Shown here piece after piece: positions 42,609-52,290 of a stretch of DNA of 64,000 nt. The stretch's first letter is position 1. Each line of letters starts with the position of its first letter. Below the pieces are notes generated by a model. The model was given only the letters and a program-made list of their open reading frames with translations. It was not told the origin of the DNA and searched no databases. Source of the DNA: Myxococcales bacterium (GTDB taxonomy: Bacteria; Myxococcota_A; Polyangia; Polyangiales; Ga0077539); the NCBI GenBank assembly GCA_016793325.1, contig JAEUKI010000052.1, positions 434,001 to 498,000 of the forward strand. The letters are read 5' to 3'. The position numbers and the translations under genes were made by a program.

Positions 42609-45506
42609 ATGGCAACCGAGGGCCGAAGTGGTCCTGTCGCAGGGACCAAGGTCCCGCTCGTCGGACGCGTCAACGAACGAGACAAGATCGTTCGCGCGAT
42701 TCGACAAAGCATCGAGCGCTCCGAGCCGCGCCTCGTCACCGTCACCGGAACCGCGGGCGTCGGCAAGACGCGGCTCGTCACCGAGGCGCTGCGCGACGCG
42801 CACGAGCTGTGGCCGAGCGCGAGGCACTTGCGCGGCGCGTGTCGCAGCGAGCACGGATTGCAGCCGGCGATCGCGCGTATCTTGCGCACGCGGTTCGCGA
42901 TCCCCGAGAGCGCCGACAGCGCCGCGCAGTTCGCAGAGCTCCGCGCGCGTGTGTCCGAGCTCTTCGGCGAGCGTCGCGTCGGCGAAATGGTGCACTTTCT
43001 CGGCGCGGCGATGGGCATCGAGCTGCCGTCGACGGCGCTGTCCGAGGCCTTCGACGAGGACCCCGCGACGCGAGAGACCATCGCGCGCGCGGTGCTTCGA
43101 AAGTTCATCGAGGTGGACGCGCACCGGGCGCCGCTCGTGCTCGTCGTCGAGGACCTGCACCTCGCGGGCTCGGACGGAGCGCGTTTTCTCAGGGCGCTCA
43201 TCGAGTCGATGGGCGCGGCGCCCGTCACGCTCCTCGTGACCGCCGGGCCCGAGCTCAACGCAAACGACCGCGCGTGGGCGACGACGCTGGGCGAGCGACA
43301 CGAGCGCGTCGACCTCGGACCGCTCGACGACGAAGAGGCCAGGGTGCTCGCGAGGGCCCTGCTCACGCAGGTGCGCGACGATCTCGGGGAGGTTCCTGTC
43401 GAGCTCATCGACGCCGCGGTCGAGATGGCTGGCGGCCTGCCGATGTTGCTCGAGCAGATCGCGCGGATCTATTTCGACGAAGAGGTCGTCGGGTTTCGCG
43501 AGGACGGCAGCGCGTGGGTCGACCTCGACAAGCTCGACGAGCTCGAGCTCCCGATGTCCGTCGAAGACGCCGTTCGAACGCGGCTCGCCGCGCTCTCGCC
43601 GCACGAGCGCGAGCTGCTCGAGAAGGGCGCCGTGATGGGCCCTGTGTTCTGGTTGGGCGGGCTCGTCGTGCTCGGCCGCGCGCACACCGGAGCGCCGACG
43701 CTCTGGGGTGGCGGCGAAGACCTGGCGTTGCAGTTTCGCGACCTGCTCGCGGGCCTCGAGGCGAAGGACTTCGTGCTCCGGATGCCCGAGAGCTCGATCA
43801 CGGGCGACGAGGAGTACATCTTCAAGCACAACCTCGAGCGCGAGACGCTGCGCAAGCTCGTCGCGCACGACGCGGCCAAGGAGTTTCACCTCTTGTTGGC
43901 CGAGTGGCTCGAGTTTCGGCTCACCGAGCGCACCGAAGAGCACCTCGATTTGTTGGCCGAGCACTACGAGTTTGGCGATCGACCGCTCCGCGCTGCGCGC
44001 TGCTACCTCGAGAGCGCTGACCGCGCGCGGGCGCGCTTCGCGAACACCAAAGCGGTCGAGCACTATCGCAAGGGACTCGCGCTGCTCGGCGACTTCGACG
44101 TGAGGCTTCGGTTCGACGCCGAGCTGCACCTCGGCGATGTCCTGCAGCGGCTCGGTCAAGTGGACGCGGCGCTCGAGGCGTTTCGCGCGATGCAGGCCAT
44201 CGCGTATCGCTTGGATCTTCGCTCGAAGGGCGGCGCTGCGCACAACCGCATCGGGCGCGCGTACCGCGAGGTCGGCCAGCTCGACGCGGCGATGAAGCAC
44301 CTCGGAACGGGCCTCGCGCTCTTCGAGTCTGCCAAGGACGCGCGCGGGATCGCCTCGTCGCTCGACGACATCGGAAAGGTGCACTGGCTCAAGGGCAACT
44401 ACGAGTCCGCGCTGCGCTTCATGCGCGACGCGCTCGAGCGACGCGAGAAGCTCGGCGACGTTCGCTCGATCGCGCTCTCTCTGCACAACATCGGGAGCGC
44501 CCTGCAAGACAGCGGTCAGTACCGCGAGGGCCTCGAGGCGCTCACGCGCGCGCTCGAGCTTCGCCGCGCGAACGAAGACCTTCCCGGCCTCGTCGTCACG
44601 TTGAACAACCTCGGGACGATCCACCAGGATCGCGGCGAGATCGACTCGGCGCTCACGGTGTGGCTCGAGGCGCTCAACCTCGCGCGCGAGGTGGGCGATC
44701 GTCGTCGCGAGGCGCTCTTGCTCGTGAACATCGGCGAGGCGCAGTACCGCCTTCGAAAGCCCGCCGAAGCGATCCGCATCCTGCGCGAAGCCGAGCGCAT
44801 CTGCGACGAGGCCGAGGACCGGCTGCTGCTCGCCGAGGTGTGGCGCGGGCTCGGGATCGCGCACGTGTTGACCGCGGAGACGTCGGTCGCTCGCTCGTAT
44901 CTCGAGCGCTCGGTCGCGCTCTTCGAGCAAGTGCGCTCGAAGGTCAACGCGGCGATCGCCCGTCGCTCGCTCGCCGAGTGCCTGTCGACGAGCGGTCGAA
45001 GGACGCCCGACGGCGCGACGGCGGAGGACATGTTTCGAGAGTCGCTCTCGGTGTTCGAGTCGGTCCACAACGAGGTCGAGTGGGCTCGGACCGCGCGCGC
45101 GTTCGCGGCGTTCTTGCGCGACTCGATCGGCGCGTCCGACGAGGATCGCGCGGAGGCCGCTCGGCTCGTGCACACGGCGGACGCGATCCGCGCGAAGCTG
45201 AACATGTCCGTCGCGGGCGTCGATCCAGGGCCGATTTTCAGCGCGCAACACGAAGTGATCACCGCGCACAGCGAGCCGGCGTCGCAGGGGAGCTACGACC
45301 CGGTGTTCGACGGCGGGGCGCCCGAAGGCGGCGGCGAAGTTCCTGTTGTGAAGGTGAGCAGCAACACGTCGGGCTCGTCGGCGCCCACGGTGACGGCGCG
45401 AAGCGCGATCGTCGACGCAGAGCCCTTCGACGCGTCGGACTTCGCGACGACGACCGACGAGCACCCCGTCGTCGACCCAAACAAGGGGCCGAGGAACAAG
45501 TCGTGA
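42609..45506 (+). CDS. AAA/STAND-type ATPase with long TPR array
   Basis: This 965-residue cytoplasmic protein has a P-loop GTAGVGKT (residues 47-54), a Walker B-like LVLVVED (176-182) and a C-terminal ATPase lid region. More than ten TPR repeats run from about residue 430 to 880. The last 80 residues are acidic, Ser/Thr-rich and probably disordered. No kinase, cyclase or DNA-binding domain is fused, unlike many STAND regulators. GGAGGAG stands just before the ATG. The stop overlaps the cca start by four bases. Confidence 0.78.
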   Translation: MATEGRSGPVAGTKVPLVGRVNERDKIVRAIRQSIERSEPRLVTVTGTAGVGKTRLVTEALRDAHELWPSARHLRGACRSEHGLQPAIARILRTRFAIPESADSAAQFAELRARVSELFGERRVGEMVHFLGAAMGIELPSTALSEAFDEDPATRETIARAVLRKFIEVDAHRAPLVLVVEDLHLAGSDGARFLRALIESMGAAPVTLLVTAGPELNANDRAWATTLGERHERVDLGPLDDEEARVLARALLTQVRDDLGEVPVELIDAAVEMAGGLPMLLEQIARIYFDEEVVGFREDGSAWVDLDKLDELELPMSVEDAVRTRLAALSPHERELLEKGAVMGPVFWLGGLVVLGRAHTGAPTLWGGGEDLALQFRDLLAGLEAKDFVLRMPESSITGDEEYIFKHNLERETLRKLVAHDAAKEFHLLLAEWLEFRLTERTEEHLDLLAEHYEFGDRPLRAARCYLESADRARARFANTKAVEHYRKGLALLGDFDVRLRFDAELHLGDVLQRLGQVDAALEAFRAMQAIAYRLDLRSKGGAAHNRIGRAYREVGQLDAAMKHLGTGLALFESAKDARGIASSLDDIGKVHWLKGNYESALRFMRDALERREKLGDVRSIALSLHNIGSALQDSGQYREGLEALTRALELRRANEDLPGLVVTLNNLGTIHQDRGEIDSALTVWLEALNLAREVGDRRREALLLVNIGEAQYRLRKPAEAIRILREAERICDEAEDRLLLAEVWRGLGIAHVLTAETSVARSYLERSVALFEQVRSKVNAAIARRSLAECLSTSGRRTPDGATAEDMFRESLSVFESVHNEVEWARTARAFAAFLRDSIGASDEDRAEAARLVHTADAIRAKLNMSVAGVDPGPIFSAQHEVITAHSEPASQGSYDPVFDGGAPEGGGEVPVVKVSSNTSGSSAPTVTARSAIVDAEPFDASDFATTTDEHPVVDPNKGPRNKS

Positions 45507-46819
45507 CCGAAGAGCGATTTCGCATCGCGCACGGCGCGGTCCCTGAGGCCGTTCGCGACGTCTGCCAGACGATTCATCGCGCGGGGCACGGCGCGTGGAT
45601 CGTCGGCGGCTGCGTGCGAGATCTCCTGCTCGGCCGGCCCGTCGCGGACTGGGACGTGTGCACGAGCGCGCGACCCGAGCAGGTGCAGAAGCTATTTCGT
45701 CATGTGATTCCCACGGGAATCAAGCATGGCACCGTGACCGTCGTCCTCGACCGCGTCCACTACGAGGTCACGACGCTGCGGGGCGAGGGCGCGTACTCCG
45801 ACGGCCGTCGGCCCGACGAGGTGTACTTCGTCGACGACGTACGTGAAGACCTCGCGCGCCGAGATTTCACGGTCAACGCGATCGCCTACGACGTCGCGCG
45901 AGACGAGTTCATGGACCCCTTCGAGGGGCGGCTCGATTTGTCTCGGCGCGTGGTGCGGGCGGTGGGCGACGGCAACGAGCGCTTCCGAGAAGACGGGCTT
46001 CGCGTCCTCCGCGCTGCGCGCTTCGCGGCGACGCTCGAGTTCGAGCTCGACGCTGCGACCCGCGACGCGATTCGGCCGAATTTGCCGACGTTTCGCAGGG
46101 TCTCGCGCGAGCGCATCCACGACGAGTGGCTGAAGACCATGAAGGCCCGCCGCCCCTCGCGCGCCTTCGTGATCATGAACGAGACCGGGATCCTCGACGA
46201 GATCGACGCCGAGCTCGCGCGCGCGAGTCGATTGCAGGCCCCTGATTTCAACGGGACGCAGCTCGACCTCGCGCTCGCGGTGATGGACGCGATCGCGCCG
46301 GGCGACGCGATCCTCAGGCTCTCGGCGCTGTTTCTCGCGATGCCCGAGAAGTTCGTCCTGCGATACGCGAAGGAGAACAAGTTCTCGACCCGCGACGGCG
46401 CGCGACTCGCGCACCTGACCGAGTGCGTTCGAACGTTGCCGATCGGCGGCGACACGAGCGACGCGACGCTGCGCCGTTGGCTCAAGCGCGCGACGCGCGA
46501 GGGCGTCGCGGACATCGCGACCGTGGCGCGGGCGAGGGCCACCGTGCTCGCCGCTCGCGACGGAATCGTGCGCTCCGAGCCGCTCGAAGCGACGCTCGCG
46601 CGCATCGAGGCCATCCGCGCGCGGCGCGATCCCCTCGAGCCCGGTGAGCTCGCGGTCAACGGCGAAGACCTGCAGCGCGAGCTTGGCCTCGCGCCTTCCA
46701 AGGAGCTCGGCCTCGTGCTCCGCGCGTTGATGGAAGCCGCGCTCGACGATCCCGCGGTCAACACGCGAGAATCGTTGCTCGAAGCGGCCAAGTTGGCCCT
46801 CGCCGACGCGCGTCGCTGA
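45503..46819 (+). CDS. cca: CCA tRNA nucleotidyltransferase / poly(A) polymerase family
   Basis: This 438-residue enzyme adds CCA to tRNA 3' ends or poly(A) to RNA. The nucleotidyltransferase signature 'GGCVRDLLLGRPVADWD' has the catalytic DxD (Asp49, Asp51), then 'RRDFTVNAIA' and 'DGLRVLRAARF'. The start is GTG at 45503, which overlaps the upstream stop (GTGA). The first ~150 residues contain all the core motifs. CCA versus poly(A) polymerase cannot be separated by eye; cca is the default. Confidence 0.86.
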   Translation: MTEERFRIAHGAVPEAVRDVCQTIHRAGHGAWIVGGCVRDLLLGRPVADWDVCTSARPEQVQKLFRHVIPTGIKHGTVTVVLDRVHYEVTTLRGEGAYSDGRRPDEVYFVDDVREDLARRDFTVNAIAYDVARDEFMDPFEGRLDLSRRVVRAVGDGNERFREDGLRVLRAARFAATLEFELDAATRDAIRPNLPTFRRVSRERIHDEWLKTMKARRPSRAFVIMNETGILDEIDAELARASRLQAPDFNGTQLDLALAVMDAIAPGDAILRLSALFLAMPEKFVLRYAKENKFSTRDGARLAHLTECVRTLPIGGDTSDATLRRWLKRATREGVADIATVARARATVLAARDGIVRSEPLEATLARIEAIRARRDPLEPGELAVNGEDLQRELGLAPSKELGLVLRALMEAALDDPAVNTRESLLEAAKLALADARR

Positions 46820-46968
46820 CGCTCGACGGGCGAGGCGTTGACGCTGTGCGGCGTGAATTCTCGTGCGTTCTCGCGGCGTTTCTTGATGCGGGCGCGATCA
46901 TTGGATTGTCACGATTCGGTCACTGGGGCTCGGCGTCGCGCGAGCCGGTGGCATTGTCTCGCGCTGCA

Positions 46969-47604
46969 ATGACGGAAGCTCACGTTGGTCCTCGCGTCGG
47001 TCCGGTTCGACACTTCATCGGCAAGCTTTGGCTGAAGGTGTTCGGCTGGGAGACCGTCGGCGAAGTGCCGAACATTCCACGCGCGGTGTTCGTCGCGCAT
47101 CCGCACACGACGGGGTGGGATCTGCCGTTCACGTTGGCCGTGGCGTGGTCGCTGCGGATGAACGTGTCGTGGGTCGGCAAGCACACGCTCTTCAAGGGCC
47201 CCCTCAAGTACTTCTTTCGCGCGCTCGGCGGCGTCCCCGTGGATCGTCGCGCGCGCAACAATCAAGTGAAGGCCATCGCCGACGCGATCCGCAACGAAGA
47301 GAGCGTGTTTCTCACGATCGCTCCCTCGGGCACGCGCAAGCGCCGCGACCACTGGAAGTCGGGCTTCTATCACATCGCGCGCGAAGCAGACGTGCCGCTG
47401 CTGCTCGCGTTCATGGACTACGCGAAGAAGAAGGGCGGGCTTGGGCCTGTATTCAAGCCGACCGGCGACATCAAGCGCGACATGGACGTGATCCGCGACT
47501 TCTATCAGGGCGTTCGCGGCAAGCACCCCGAGAACGAGTCGGTGATCCGTATGCGCGAAGAAGACGCGCTCGACGCGATGCCGATGGCCGACGCGGCCGA
47601 GTAG
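46969..47604 (+). CDS. PlsC-family acyltransferase
   Basis: This 211-residue protein has the acyltransferase HxxxxD motif in 'AHPHTTGWDLPF', then 'RALGGVPVDRRARN'. A 'SGTR' in place of the usual 'EGTR' glycerol-binding motif follows. Acyltransferases with this order transfer an acyl chain to lysophosphatidate or similar acceptors at the inner membrane. The frame is open 41 codons upstream, but MTEAHVGP at 46969 gives the usual size. No adjacent lipid gene helps define the acceptor. Confidence 0.8.
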   Translation: MTEAHVGPRVGPVRHFIGKLWLKVFGWETVGEVPNIPRAVFVAHPHTTGWDLPFTLAVAWSLRMNVSWVGKHTLFKGPLKYFFRALGGVPVDRRARNNQVKAIADAIRNEESVFLTIAPSGTRKRRDHWKSGFYHIAREADVPLLLAFMDYAKKKGGLGPVFKPTGDIKRDMDVIRDFYQGVRGKHPENESVIRMREEDALDAMPMADAAE

Positions 47605-47632
47605 CCTCGCGCCCGTCGCGGGGCGTGGGGGA

Positions 47633-48208
47633 CTAGTTTCCGCTCGACGGAACCACGCGCGTGAATCCGTCCGTGGCCGTCCCGCTCGCCTCGCGCATGC
47701 GGTTCACGAGCGCGTCGCTGTGCGGGTACAAGTGCCAGTGCGGACGCACTTCGTCCGTGGGGTCCGTGTACCACTTCACGAACACGAGCCAGCGGCCAGT
47801 CTGCAGTCGATCTTGTCGGCCCGAGACGGTGTTGTAGCCGGTCTGCCCCTGGGCGGTGCGCAGCTGCACGCGGTTGGTTTCGGGCGCGGTCCCGTGGAGC
47901 GTCTCGCTCACCGCAGCGACCAGCCGATACGCCTGTGTTCCGTCGGGATCCTGGCTCACCGCGACGGTCTCGATCTGCACGACGCCGATGAAGTCGCTGT
48001 TGCGTCCGAGAAACGAGAGCTGCCTCCGAAGGTCTTCGGCCATCGTCCCGCCGAGGCTGTCGAGGTCGCTGATGTAGTCGACCGAGTCGTCGAAGTACCT
48101 CGCCATCTCTTGGGTGAACGGCGAGGTCGGTCGGACCGCCGGTCGTGTCGCGCAGCCAGAGGCGAGCGCGACGCACAACGCGAGCAATGGGCCAGAGAAT
48201 GCGTGCAT
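47633..48208 (-). CDS. lipoprotein of unknown function
   Basis: This 191-residue protein has a lipobox (ALASGC, near residue 19). A helical first half and a beta-rich second half follow: 'YRLVAAVSETLHG', 'RVQLRTAQGQTGYN', 'GRWLVFVKWYTD'. The beta part resembles the small domains found in TPR/PEGA lipoproteins. No family was recognised. It is 64 bases upstream of, and on the same strand as, the pseudouridine synthase gene. Confidence 0.65.
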   Translation of the reverse strand: MHAFSGPLLALCVALASGCATRPAVRPTSPFTQEMARYFDDSVDYISDLDSLGGTMAEDLRRQLSFLGRNSDFIGVVQIETVAVSQDPDGTQAYRLVAAVSETLHGTAPETNRVQLRTAQGQTGYNTVSGRQDRLQTGRWLVFVKWYTDPTDEVRPHWHLYPHSDALVNRMREASGTATDGFTRVVPSSGN

Positions 48209-48272
48209 CGGTGTGGCTATCTACCACGAGCGACGACGCGCGGCCGCTGTTTCGTTCGGTCGCGCTTCGTCG

Positions 48273-49265
48273 TCACCGACCGCCGTGCTCGGCGATGAAC
48301 GCGCGAAGGTCTTCGGGCAACGGAGCTTCGATCGACAACGGCGCGCCCGTTTTGGGGTGCTCGAAGTGAATCGACGCGGCGTGCAGAGCGTGGCGCGAGA
48401 GCAGCAATTCAGCACGCATTTCGTCGGTCAGCTTGTCCTCGAGGCTCGCGACGAACACCGACGGCGAGTGCGCGTAGAGCTTGTCGCCGACGATCGGCGT
48501 TCGAACGTGCGCGAGGTGCAGTCGGATCTGATGTTGTCGTCCGGTCTCGGGAAAGCACTCGACCACGGTGAACCGATCGAGCCTCTCGAGCACGCGCACG
48601 CGCGTCTTCGATGGCAATCCGCCGCGCTCGACCGGCGTAATCGCCATCATCACGCCGACCTCGTGCCCCGCGAGCGCCATCGGAGCGTCGATGACGAACG
48701 CGTCTTCCGCCGGCGATCCGTGAACGATCGCGACGTAGCGCTTCTTCACGTCGCGGCCCGCGAACGCCGCCTTCAGTTTCACCTCGAGCTCGACCGAGCG
48801 CGCCGCGACGATCACGCCCGACGTCTCTTTGTCGAGTCGATGACAGAGGTGAACCAGCTGCGCGGGGTACTTCTCGGCGAGCACCGCTGTAAGGGTATTT
48901 CGCAGATATCGTGCGGTGGGATGCACGGGCAGCCCCGCGGGCTTGTCGACCGCGATGATCGCGTCGTCTTCGTAGAGGACTGCTACATCGCGCGGCGCCT
49001 CGGGCTCGTCCCACTTCAGTCGAAAGAGCACGATGTGCTCTCCCGGTCGCACGATCTTCGCGGGAGAGAGCTTTCGACCGGTGTCGTCGAAGGCGAAGTC
49101 CTTGGCGATCTTCGCCGCGCGCGAGCGCGACAAGCGCGGCATCTCGCCCACGATGAACTTGTCGAGCCGAACGCCCGCGCGGTCCTTGAGCACGAACAGC
49201 ACCGTCGCGACGGCGTCGCGCGGGATCTCTTCGGGCCATGTAAACGGATGCGTCGCTTCGTCCAC
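48273..49265 (-). CDS. RluA-family 23S rRNA/tRNA pseudouridine synthase
   Basis: This 330-residue protein has an S4 RNA-binding domain (about 30-80, 'AGVRLDKFIVGEMPRLSRSRAAK') and the catalytic Asp145 in CHRLDKETSG. The C-terminal 'ETGRQHQIRLHLAH' is typical of RluA/RluD. The GTG at 49265 starts the protein; the frame is open further but upstream sequence is the antisense of another gene. RluD- versus RluC-like cannot be decided, so no gene symbol is given. It is divergent from the giant repeat/PDZ gene. Confidence 0.86.
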   Translation of the reverse strand: MDEATHPFTWPEEIPRDAVATVLFVLKDRAGVRLDKFIVGEMPRLSRSRAAKIAKDFAFDDTGRKLSPAKIVRPGEHIVLFRLKWDEPEAPRDVAVLYEDDAIIAVDKPAGLPVHPTARYLRNTLTAVLAEKYPAQLVHLCHRLDKETSGVIVAARSVELEVKLKAAFAGRDVKKRYVAIVHGSPAEDAFVIDAPMALAGHEVGVMMAITPVERGGLPSKTRVRVLERLDRFTVVECFPETGRQHQIRLHLAHVRTPIVGDKLYAHSPSVFVASLEDKLTDEMRAELLLSRHALHAASIHFEHPKTGAPLSIEAPLPEDLRAFIAEHGGR

Positions 49266-49328
49266 CGCGGCTCGTAGAGTATCGCGCGTCCGCCGCCGCG
49301 GAGTGGTACATCGAAGGTCACAGTCAAC

Positions 49329-52283
49329 GTGCCGGAGACCACGCAAAATGACCGCAGCGGAAGCGACGGACGACCCGCGGTCGTTCTGTCGATCGTGCGG
49401 CGCTCGTGGGCACCATGGATCGGCGCGCTGGCGGCGCTCTTCGTTCGGGACTCTACGGTCTCGAGGCTCGAGGTCTCGGCGCGCTCGGCGGTCGAGCTCG
49501 TTCGGCGCGTCGCGGTGACCGCCGTTGGCGCTCGCGAAAACGTCGCGGGCGGAGCGTTCGACATTCGCGTGAGGGACGCTGCTTCGACGCCCGTGTCGAG
49601 CGCTGTGGTGGACGTGTTCTGGCTCGTCGAAGGCCGAGCGGTGATCGTCGCGCGCGGGATCTCTGCGGAGCGCGGGAGCGTTCACATCGACGACCTTCGC
49701 GCTGGACGCTACGTGATCGTCGCGTCCGCGCCGGGGCTCTCGCGCGTGTCTGCGGTCGAGCAGCTCGACGCAGGCGCGACGCGCGAGGTCGCGCTCGTGA
49801 CCGGCGCCGAAGCGACCATCGCGGGATTGGTTCGAAGGGACAACGGTCGCCGCGCCGAACCATCGGCGCTCGAAGGCGTGGTCGTTCGCGCGGTGCCCGA
49901 CGGCGGCGGGGACGAACCAGCGTTTGCCGTTCGAACCGCGGCCGACGGCTCGTACACGCTCCGAGGATTGCGCGCGGGAACATGGCGCGTCGAGATCGAC
50001 GACGAGCGCTTCGAGCCGGTCTCGCGTCGCGCCGTGCCCGCACCGTCGCGCGCTGTGGACGTGACGCTCCGAGCGTTTGCCGTCGTGCGCTGCGAGGTCC
50101 GCGACGGACAGGGCCGCCCCGTGCCGAACGCGCGCGTCTCCATCGCCGGAAGCGGACTCTGGCCCGCGCGCAGCGAGGACGCTTCGACAGACGGAACCGC
50201 GCGACTCGCGCGCGTTCCCTCGGGCGTATACGAGCTTCGCGCGCAGCTCGGGTCGCTCGTGGCCGAGCCGATCGCGCCGCTCTTGCTCGATCCCGGCGAG
50301 ACCCGCGACGTGCGCATGGTCCTCACCGACGGCGCGATGCTCGAAGGGCGCGTGGTCGACGCGCGGTCGAGCGCCCCCATCGTCGACGCGCGCGTGATCG
50401 TGGCGGAGGACGCGCTCTCGGCCGCGCCCCGCGCGCTCGTCAGCGAGCACGATGGAGCGTTTCGCATCGGCGGTCTCTTGCGCCGACCGCACGTGATCAG
50501 CGCGCGCGCGCCGGGGTACGTCGCGAGGGTCGGCGACGCTGTGCAGCCAGGAGGACCCGCGGTAACCGTCGCGCTCGATCGCGAGGTCCTCGTGCGCGGT
50601 CGCGTGATCGACGGTCGTGGAGCGCCCGTTCCCAACGCGCAGGTGGAGCTCGCGTCGATCGACCTCGACGGACGCACGTCGTTTTTGACCGCGACCGCCC
50701 GCGCGTTTCGCGAGCAACTGTTCGAGCGGCAGCAGCGCGGACCGTCCCCGTTGCGCCCTGGCGGCGAGCTCGGCGTGACGATCGGCCGCGTCCCGCACAT
50801 CCCGACGGACCCGGTGCAGACCAGCGCGCCGCCGCTCGCCTTGCCAAGTGAATCGAGCGCCGAGGCGGGCTTCGTGACCGACGCGATGGGACGCTTTCGC
50901 GTGGGAGAAGTTCCGCCGGGCGCGGTGCGCGTGAGCGCGTCGCATCCCGCGTACGTGCGCGCGGACAGCGAGCTTCGCGCCGTGCGCGCGGGGGACACGA
51001 TCGACGTGGACATCGTGCTCCACACGGGGGGAGTCATCGACGGGCGGCTCGTCGACGATCGAGGCTATCCGGTCGGGCAACAGATGATCGAGGTGCGAAT
51101 CGAGCGGGATTTCGCGCCGCGACGGGTCTTCACCGCGCGGGACGGGACCTTTCGTGTGCCCGCGGTGCTCGGCCGCGCGAGCGTCGTGGCGCTCGTCGGA
51201 GGCCGCGTGGGCGCGCGCGCAGAGGTCGAAGTCGCAGACGATCAAGAGCTGCGCGTGACGCTGGCGCTCGAGTCCGACAGTCGTCGCGCGCGAGGCCGCG
51301 TGCTCGATCGCGACGGCTATCCCGTCGCCGGCGCAGAGCTCTTGCTCGCGGGCGGAGGGCACTCTGCGCGCGCGATTTCTGCGACGGATGGAACGTTCGA
51401 CGCCATCCTCGCGGGCCGGGGATCGTTCTCGATCGAGGCGCGACACCCGCGGTTCGCGCCGCGCATCGTGAGCAACGCCGACGCGCGCGAAGAGCTGCGG
51501 ATCGCCCTCGAGCCCGGCGCCACCGTGATCGGCCGCGTCGACGCGCGGAGCTGCGCGCGAGGCGAGATCGACGTCGCGCTCTCGACCACGTGCGGGACGC
51601 TCCATCGCGCGATTCGCAGCGAGGGCGAGGCTCGCTTCGAGCAAGTGTGCCCCGGTCGCATCGAGCTCACCGCGACGGCGGAGGGGTGCATTCGCGGCCA
51701 GGCTCCCTCGGCGATCGCGCGGAGCGGCGCGACGACCGAGCTCGCGCGGGCCGAGCTCCTCGCGGGAGGCGCGGCCGAGGGCGAGGTCGTCGACGCGCGC
51801 GGTGAGGTCGTCGCGGGCGCGGGCATCGTGCTCGCCGGCGCGGGCGAGGGCGCGACAGCGCTCGGTCGCACCGATCGGCAAGGGCGATTTCGCGCGGACG
51901 CGCTGCCCGAGGGCGACCAGCGCGTGGTCGCGGTGCACCCGGTTCTCGGCCGCAGCGAACCCAGCATGGTGCGCGTCCTACGTGGAACGGTCGCGCGCGG
52001 ACTGCGACTGCGCTTTTCGCGCACGCTCGAAGGCGCCACGAGCGCCGCGTCGTCACGGTGGATCGCGATCAGCGCCCGCGCCTCGGGTCTGCTCATCGAC
52101 CGCGTCGACGAGGGCTCGCCGGGCGCGCGCGCGGGGCTCCGTGTCGGCGACAGAGTGTTGTCCCTCGACGGCGTCCCGGCGCGCGACGCGAGCGCGGTCG
52201 AGCGCCGAGCGACGAGCGGTGAAGAGTGCGTGATCGAGGTCGAGCGCGACGGCGTGCGGCGGCTCGTGCGCGTGCTGCCTTGA
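49329..52283 (+). CDS. giant carboxypeptidase-regulatory repeat protein with C-terminal PDZ
   Basis: From the GTG at 49329 the product is 984 residues. A hydrophobic N-terminal segment (about 28-38) may anchor it. About eight beta-sandwich repeats follow, each opening with a motif such as GRVVDARS, GRVIDGRGAPVPNA, GRLVDDRGYPVG or GRVLDRDGYPVAGA and ending 'GRFRV' or similar. The last 80 residues form a PDZ-like domain ('GLLIDRVDEGSPGARAGLRVGDRVLSLDG'). Such proteins hold or sense substrates at the cell surface or in the periplasm. No protease motif is seen. A few internal Cys near residue 750-780 may pair. Confidence 0.7.
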   Translation: MPETTQNDRSGSDGRPAVVLSIVRRSWAPWIGALAALFVRDSTVSRLEVSARSAVELVRRVAVTAVGARENVAGGAFDIRVRDAASTPVSSAVVDVFWLVEGRAVIVARGISAERGSVHIDDLRAGRYVIVASAPGLSRVSAVEQLDAGATREVALVTGAEATIAGLVRRDNGRRAEPSALEGVVVRAVPDGGGDEPAFAVRTAADGSYTLRGLRAGTWRVEIDDERFEPVSRRAVPAPSRAVDVTLRAFAVVRCEVRDGQGRPVPNARVSIAGSGLWPARSEDASTDGTARLARVPSGVYELRAQLGSLVAEPIAPLLLDPGETRDVRMVLTDGAMLEGRVVDARSSAPIVDARVIVAEDALSAAPRALVSEHDGAFRIGGLLRRPHVISARAPGYVARVGDAVQPGGPAVTVALDREVLVRGRVIDGRGAPVPNAQVELASIDLDGRTSFLTATARAFREQLFERQQRGPSPLRPGGELGVTIGRVPHIPTDPVQTSAPPLALPSESSAEAGFVTDAMGRFRVGEVPPGAVRVSASHPAYVRADSELRAVRAGDTIDVDIVLHTGGVIDGRLVDDRGYPVGQQMIEVRIERDFAPRRVFTARDGTFRVPAVLGRASVVALVGGRVGARAEVEVADDQELRVTLALESDSRRARGRVLDRDGYPVAGAELLLAGGGHSARAISATDGTFDAILAGRGSFSIEARHPRFAPRIVSNADAREELRIALEPGATVIGRVDARSCARGEIDVALSTTCGTLHRAIRSEGEARFEQVCPGRIELTATAEGCIRGQAPSAIARSGATTELARAELLAGGAAEGEVVDARGEVVAGAGIVLAGAGEGATALGRTDRQGRFRADALPEGDQRVVAVHPVLGRSEPSMVRVLRGTVARGLRLRFSRTLEGATSAASSRWIAISARASGLLIDRVDEGSPGARAGLRVGDRVLSLDGVPARDASAVERRATSGEECVIEVERDGVRRLVRVLP

Positions 52284-52290
52284 GCGATCG

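Noticed and set aside
42483..45464. 993-codon minus-strand open frame across the ATPase-TPR gene
   Set aside because: Antisense to a gene with clear P-loop and TPR motifs. The composition is Val/Arg/Glu-rich without folds.
49266..51938. Upstream extension of the pseudouridine synthase frame to 51938
   Set aside because: The extra 891 codons are antisense to the repeat/PDZ gene and carry no domain; the RluA protein begins near 49265.
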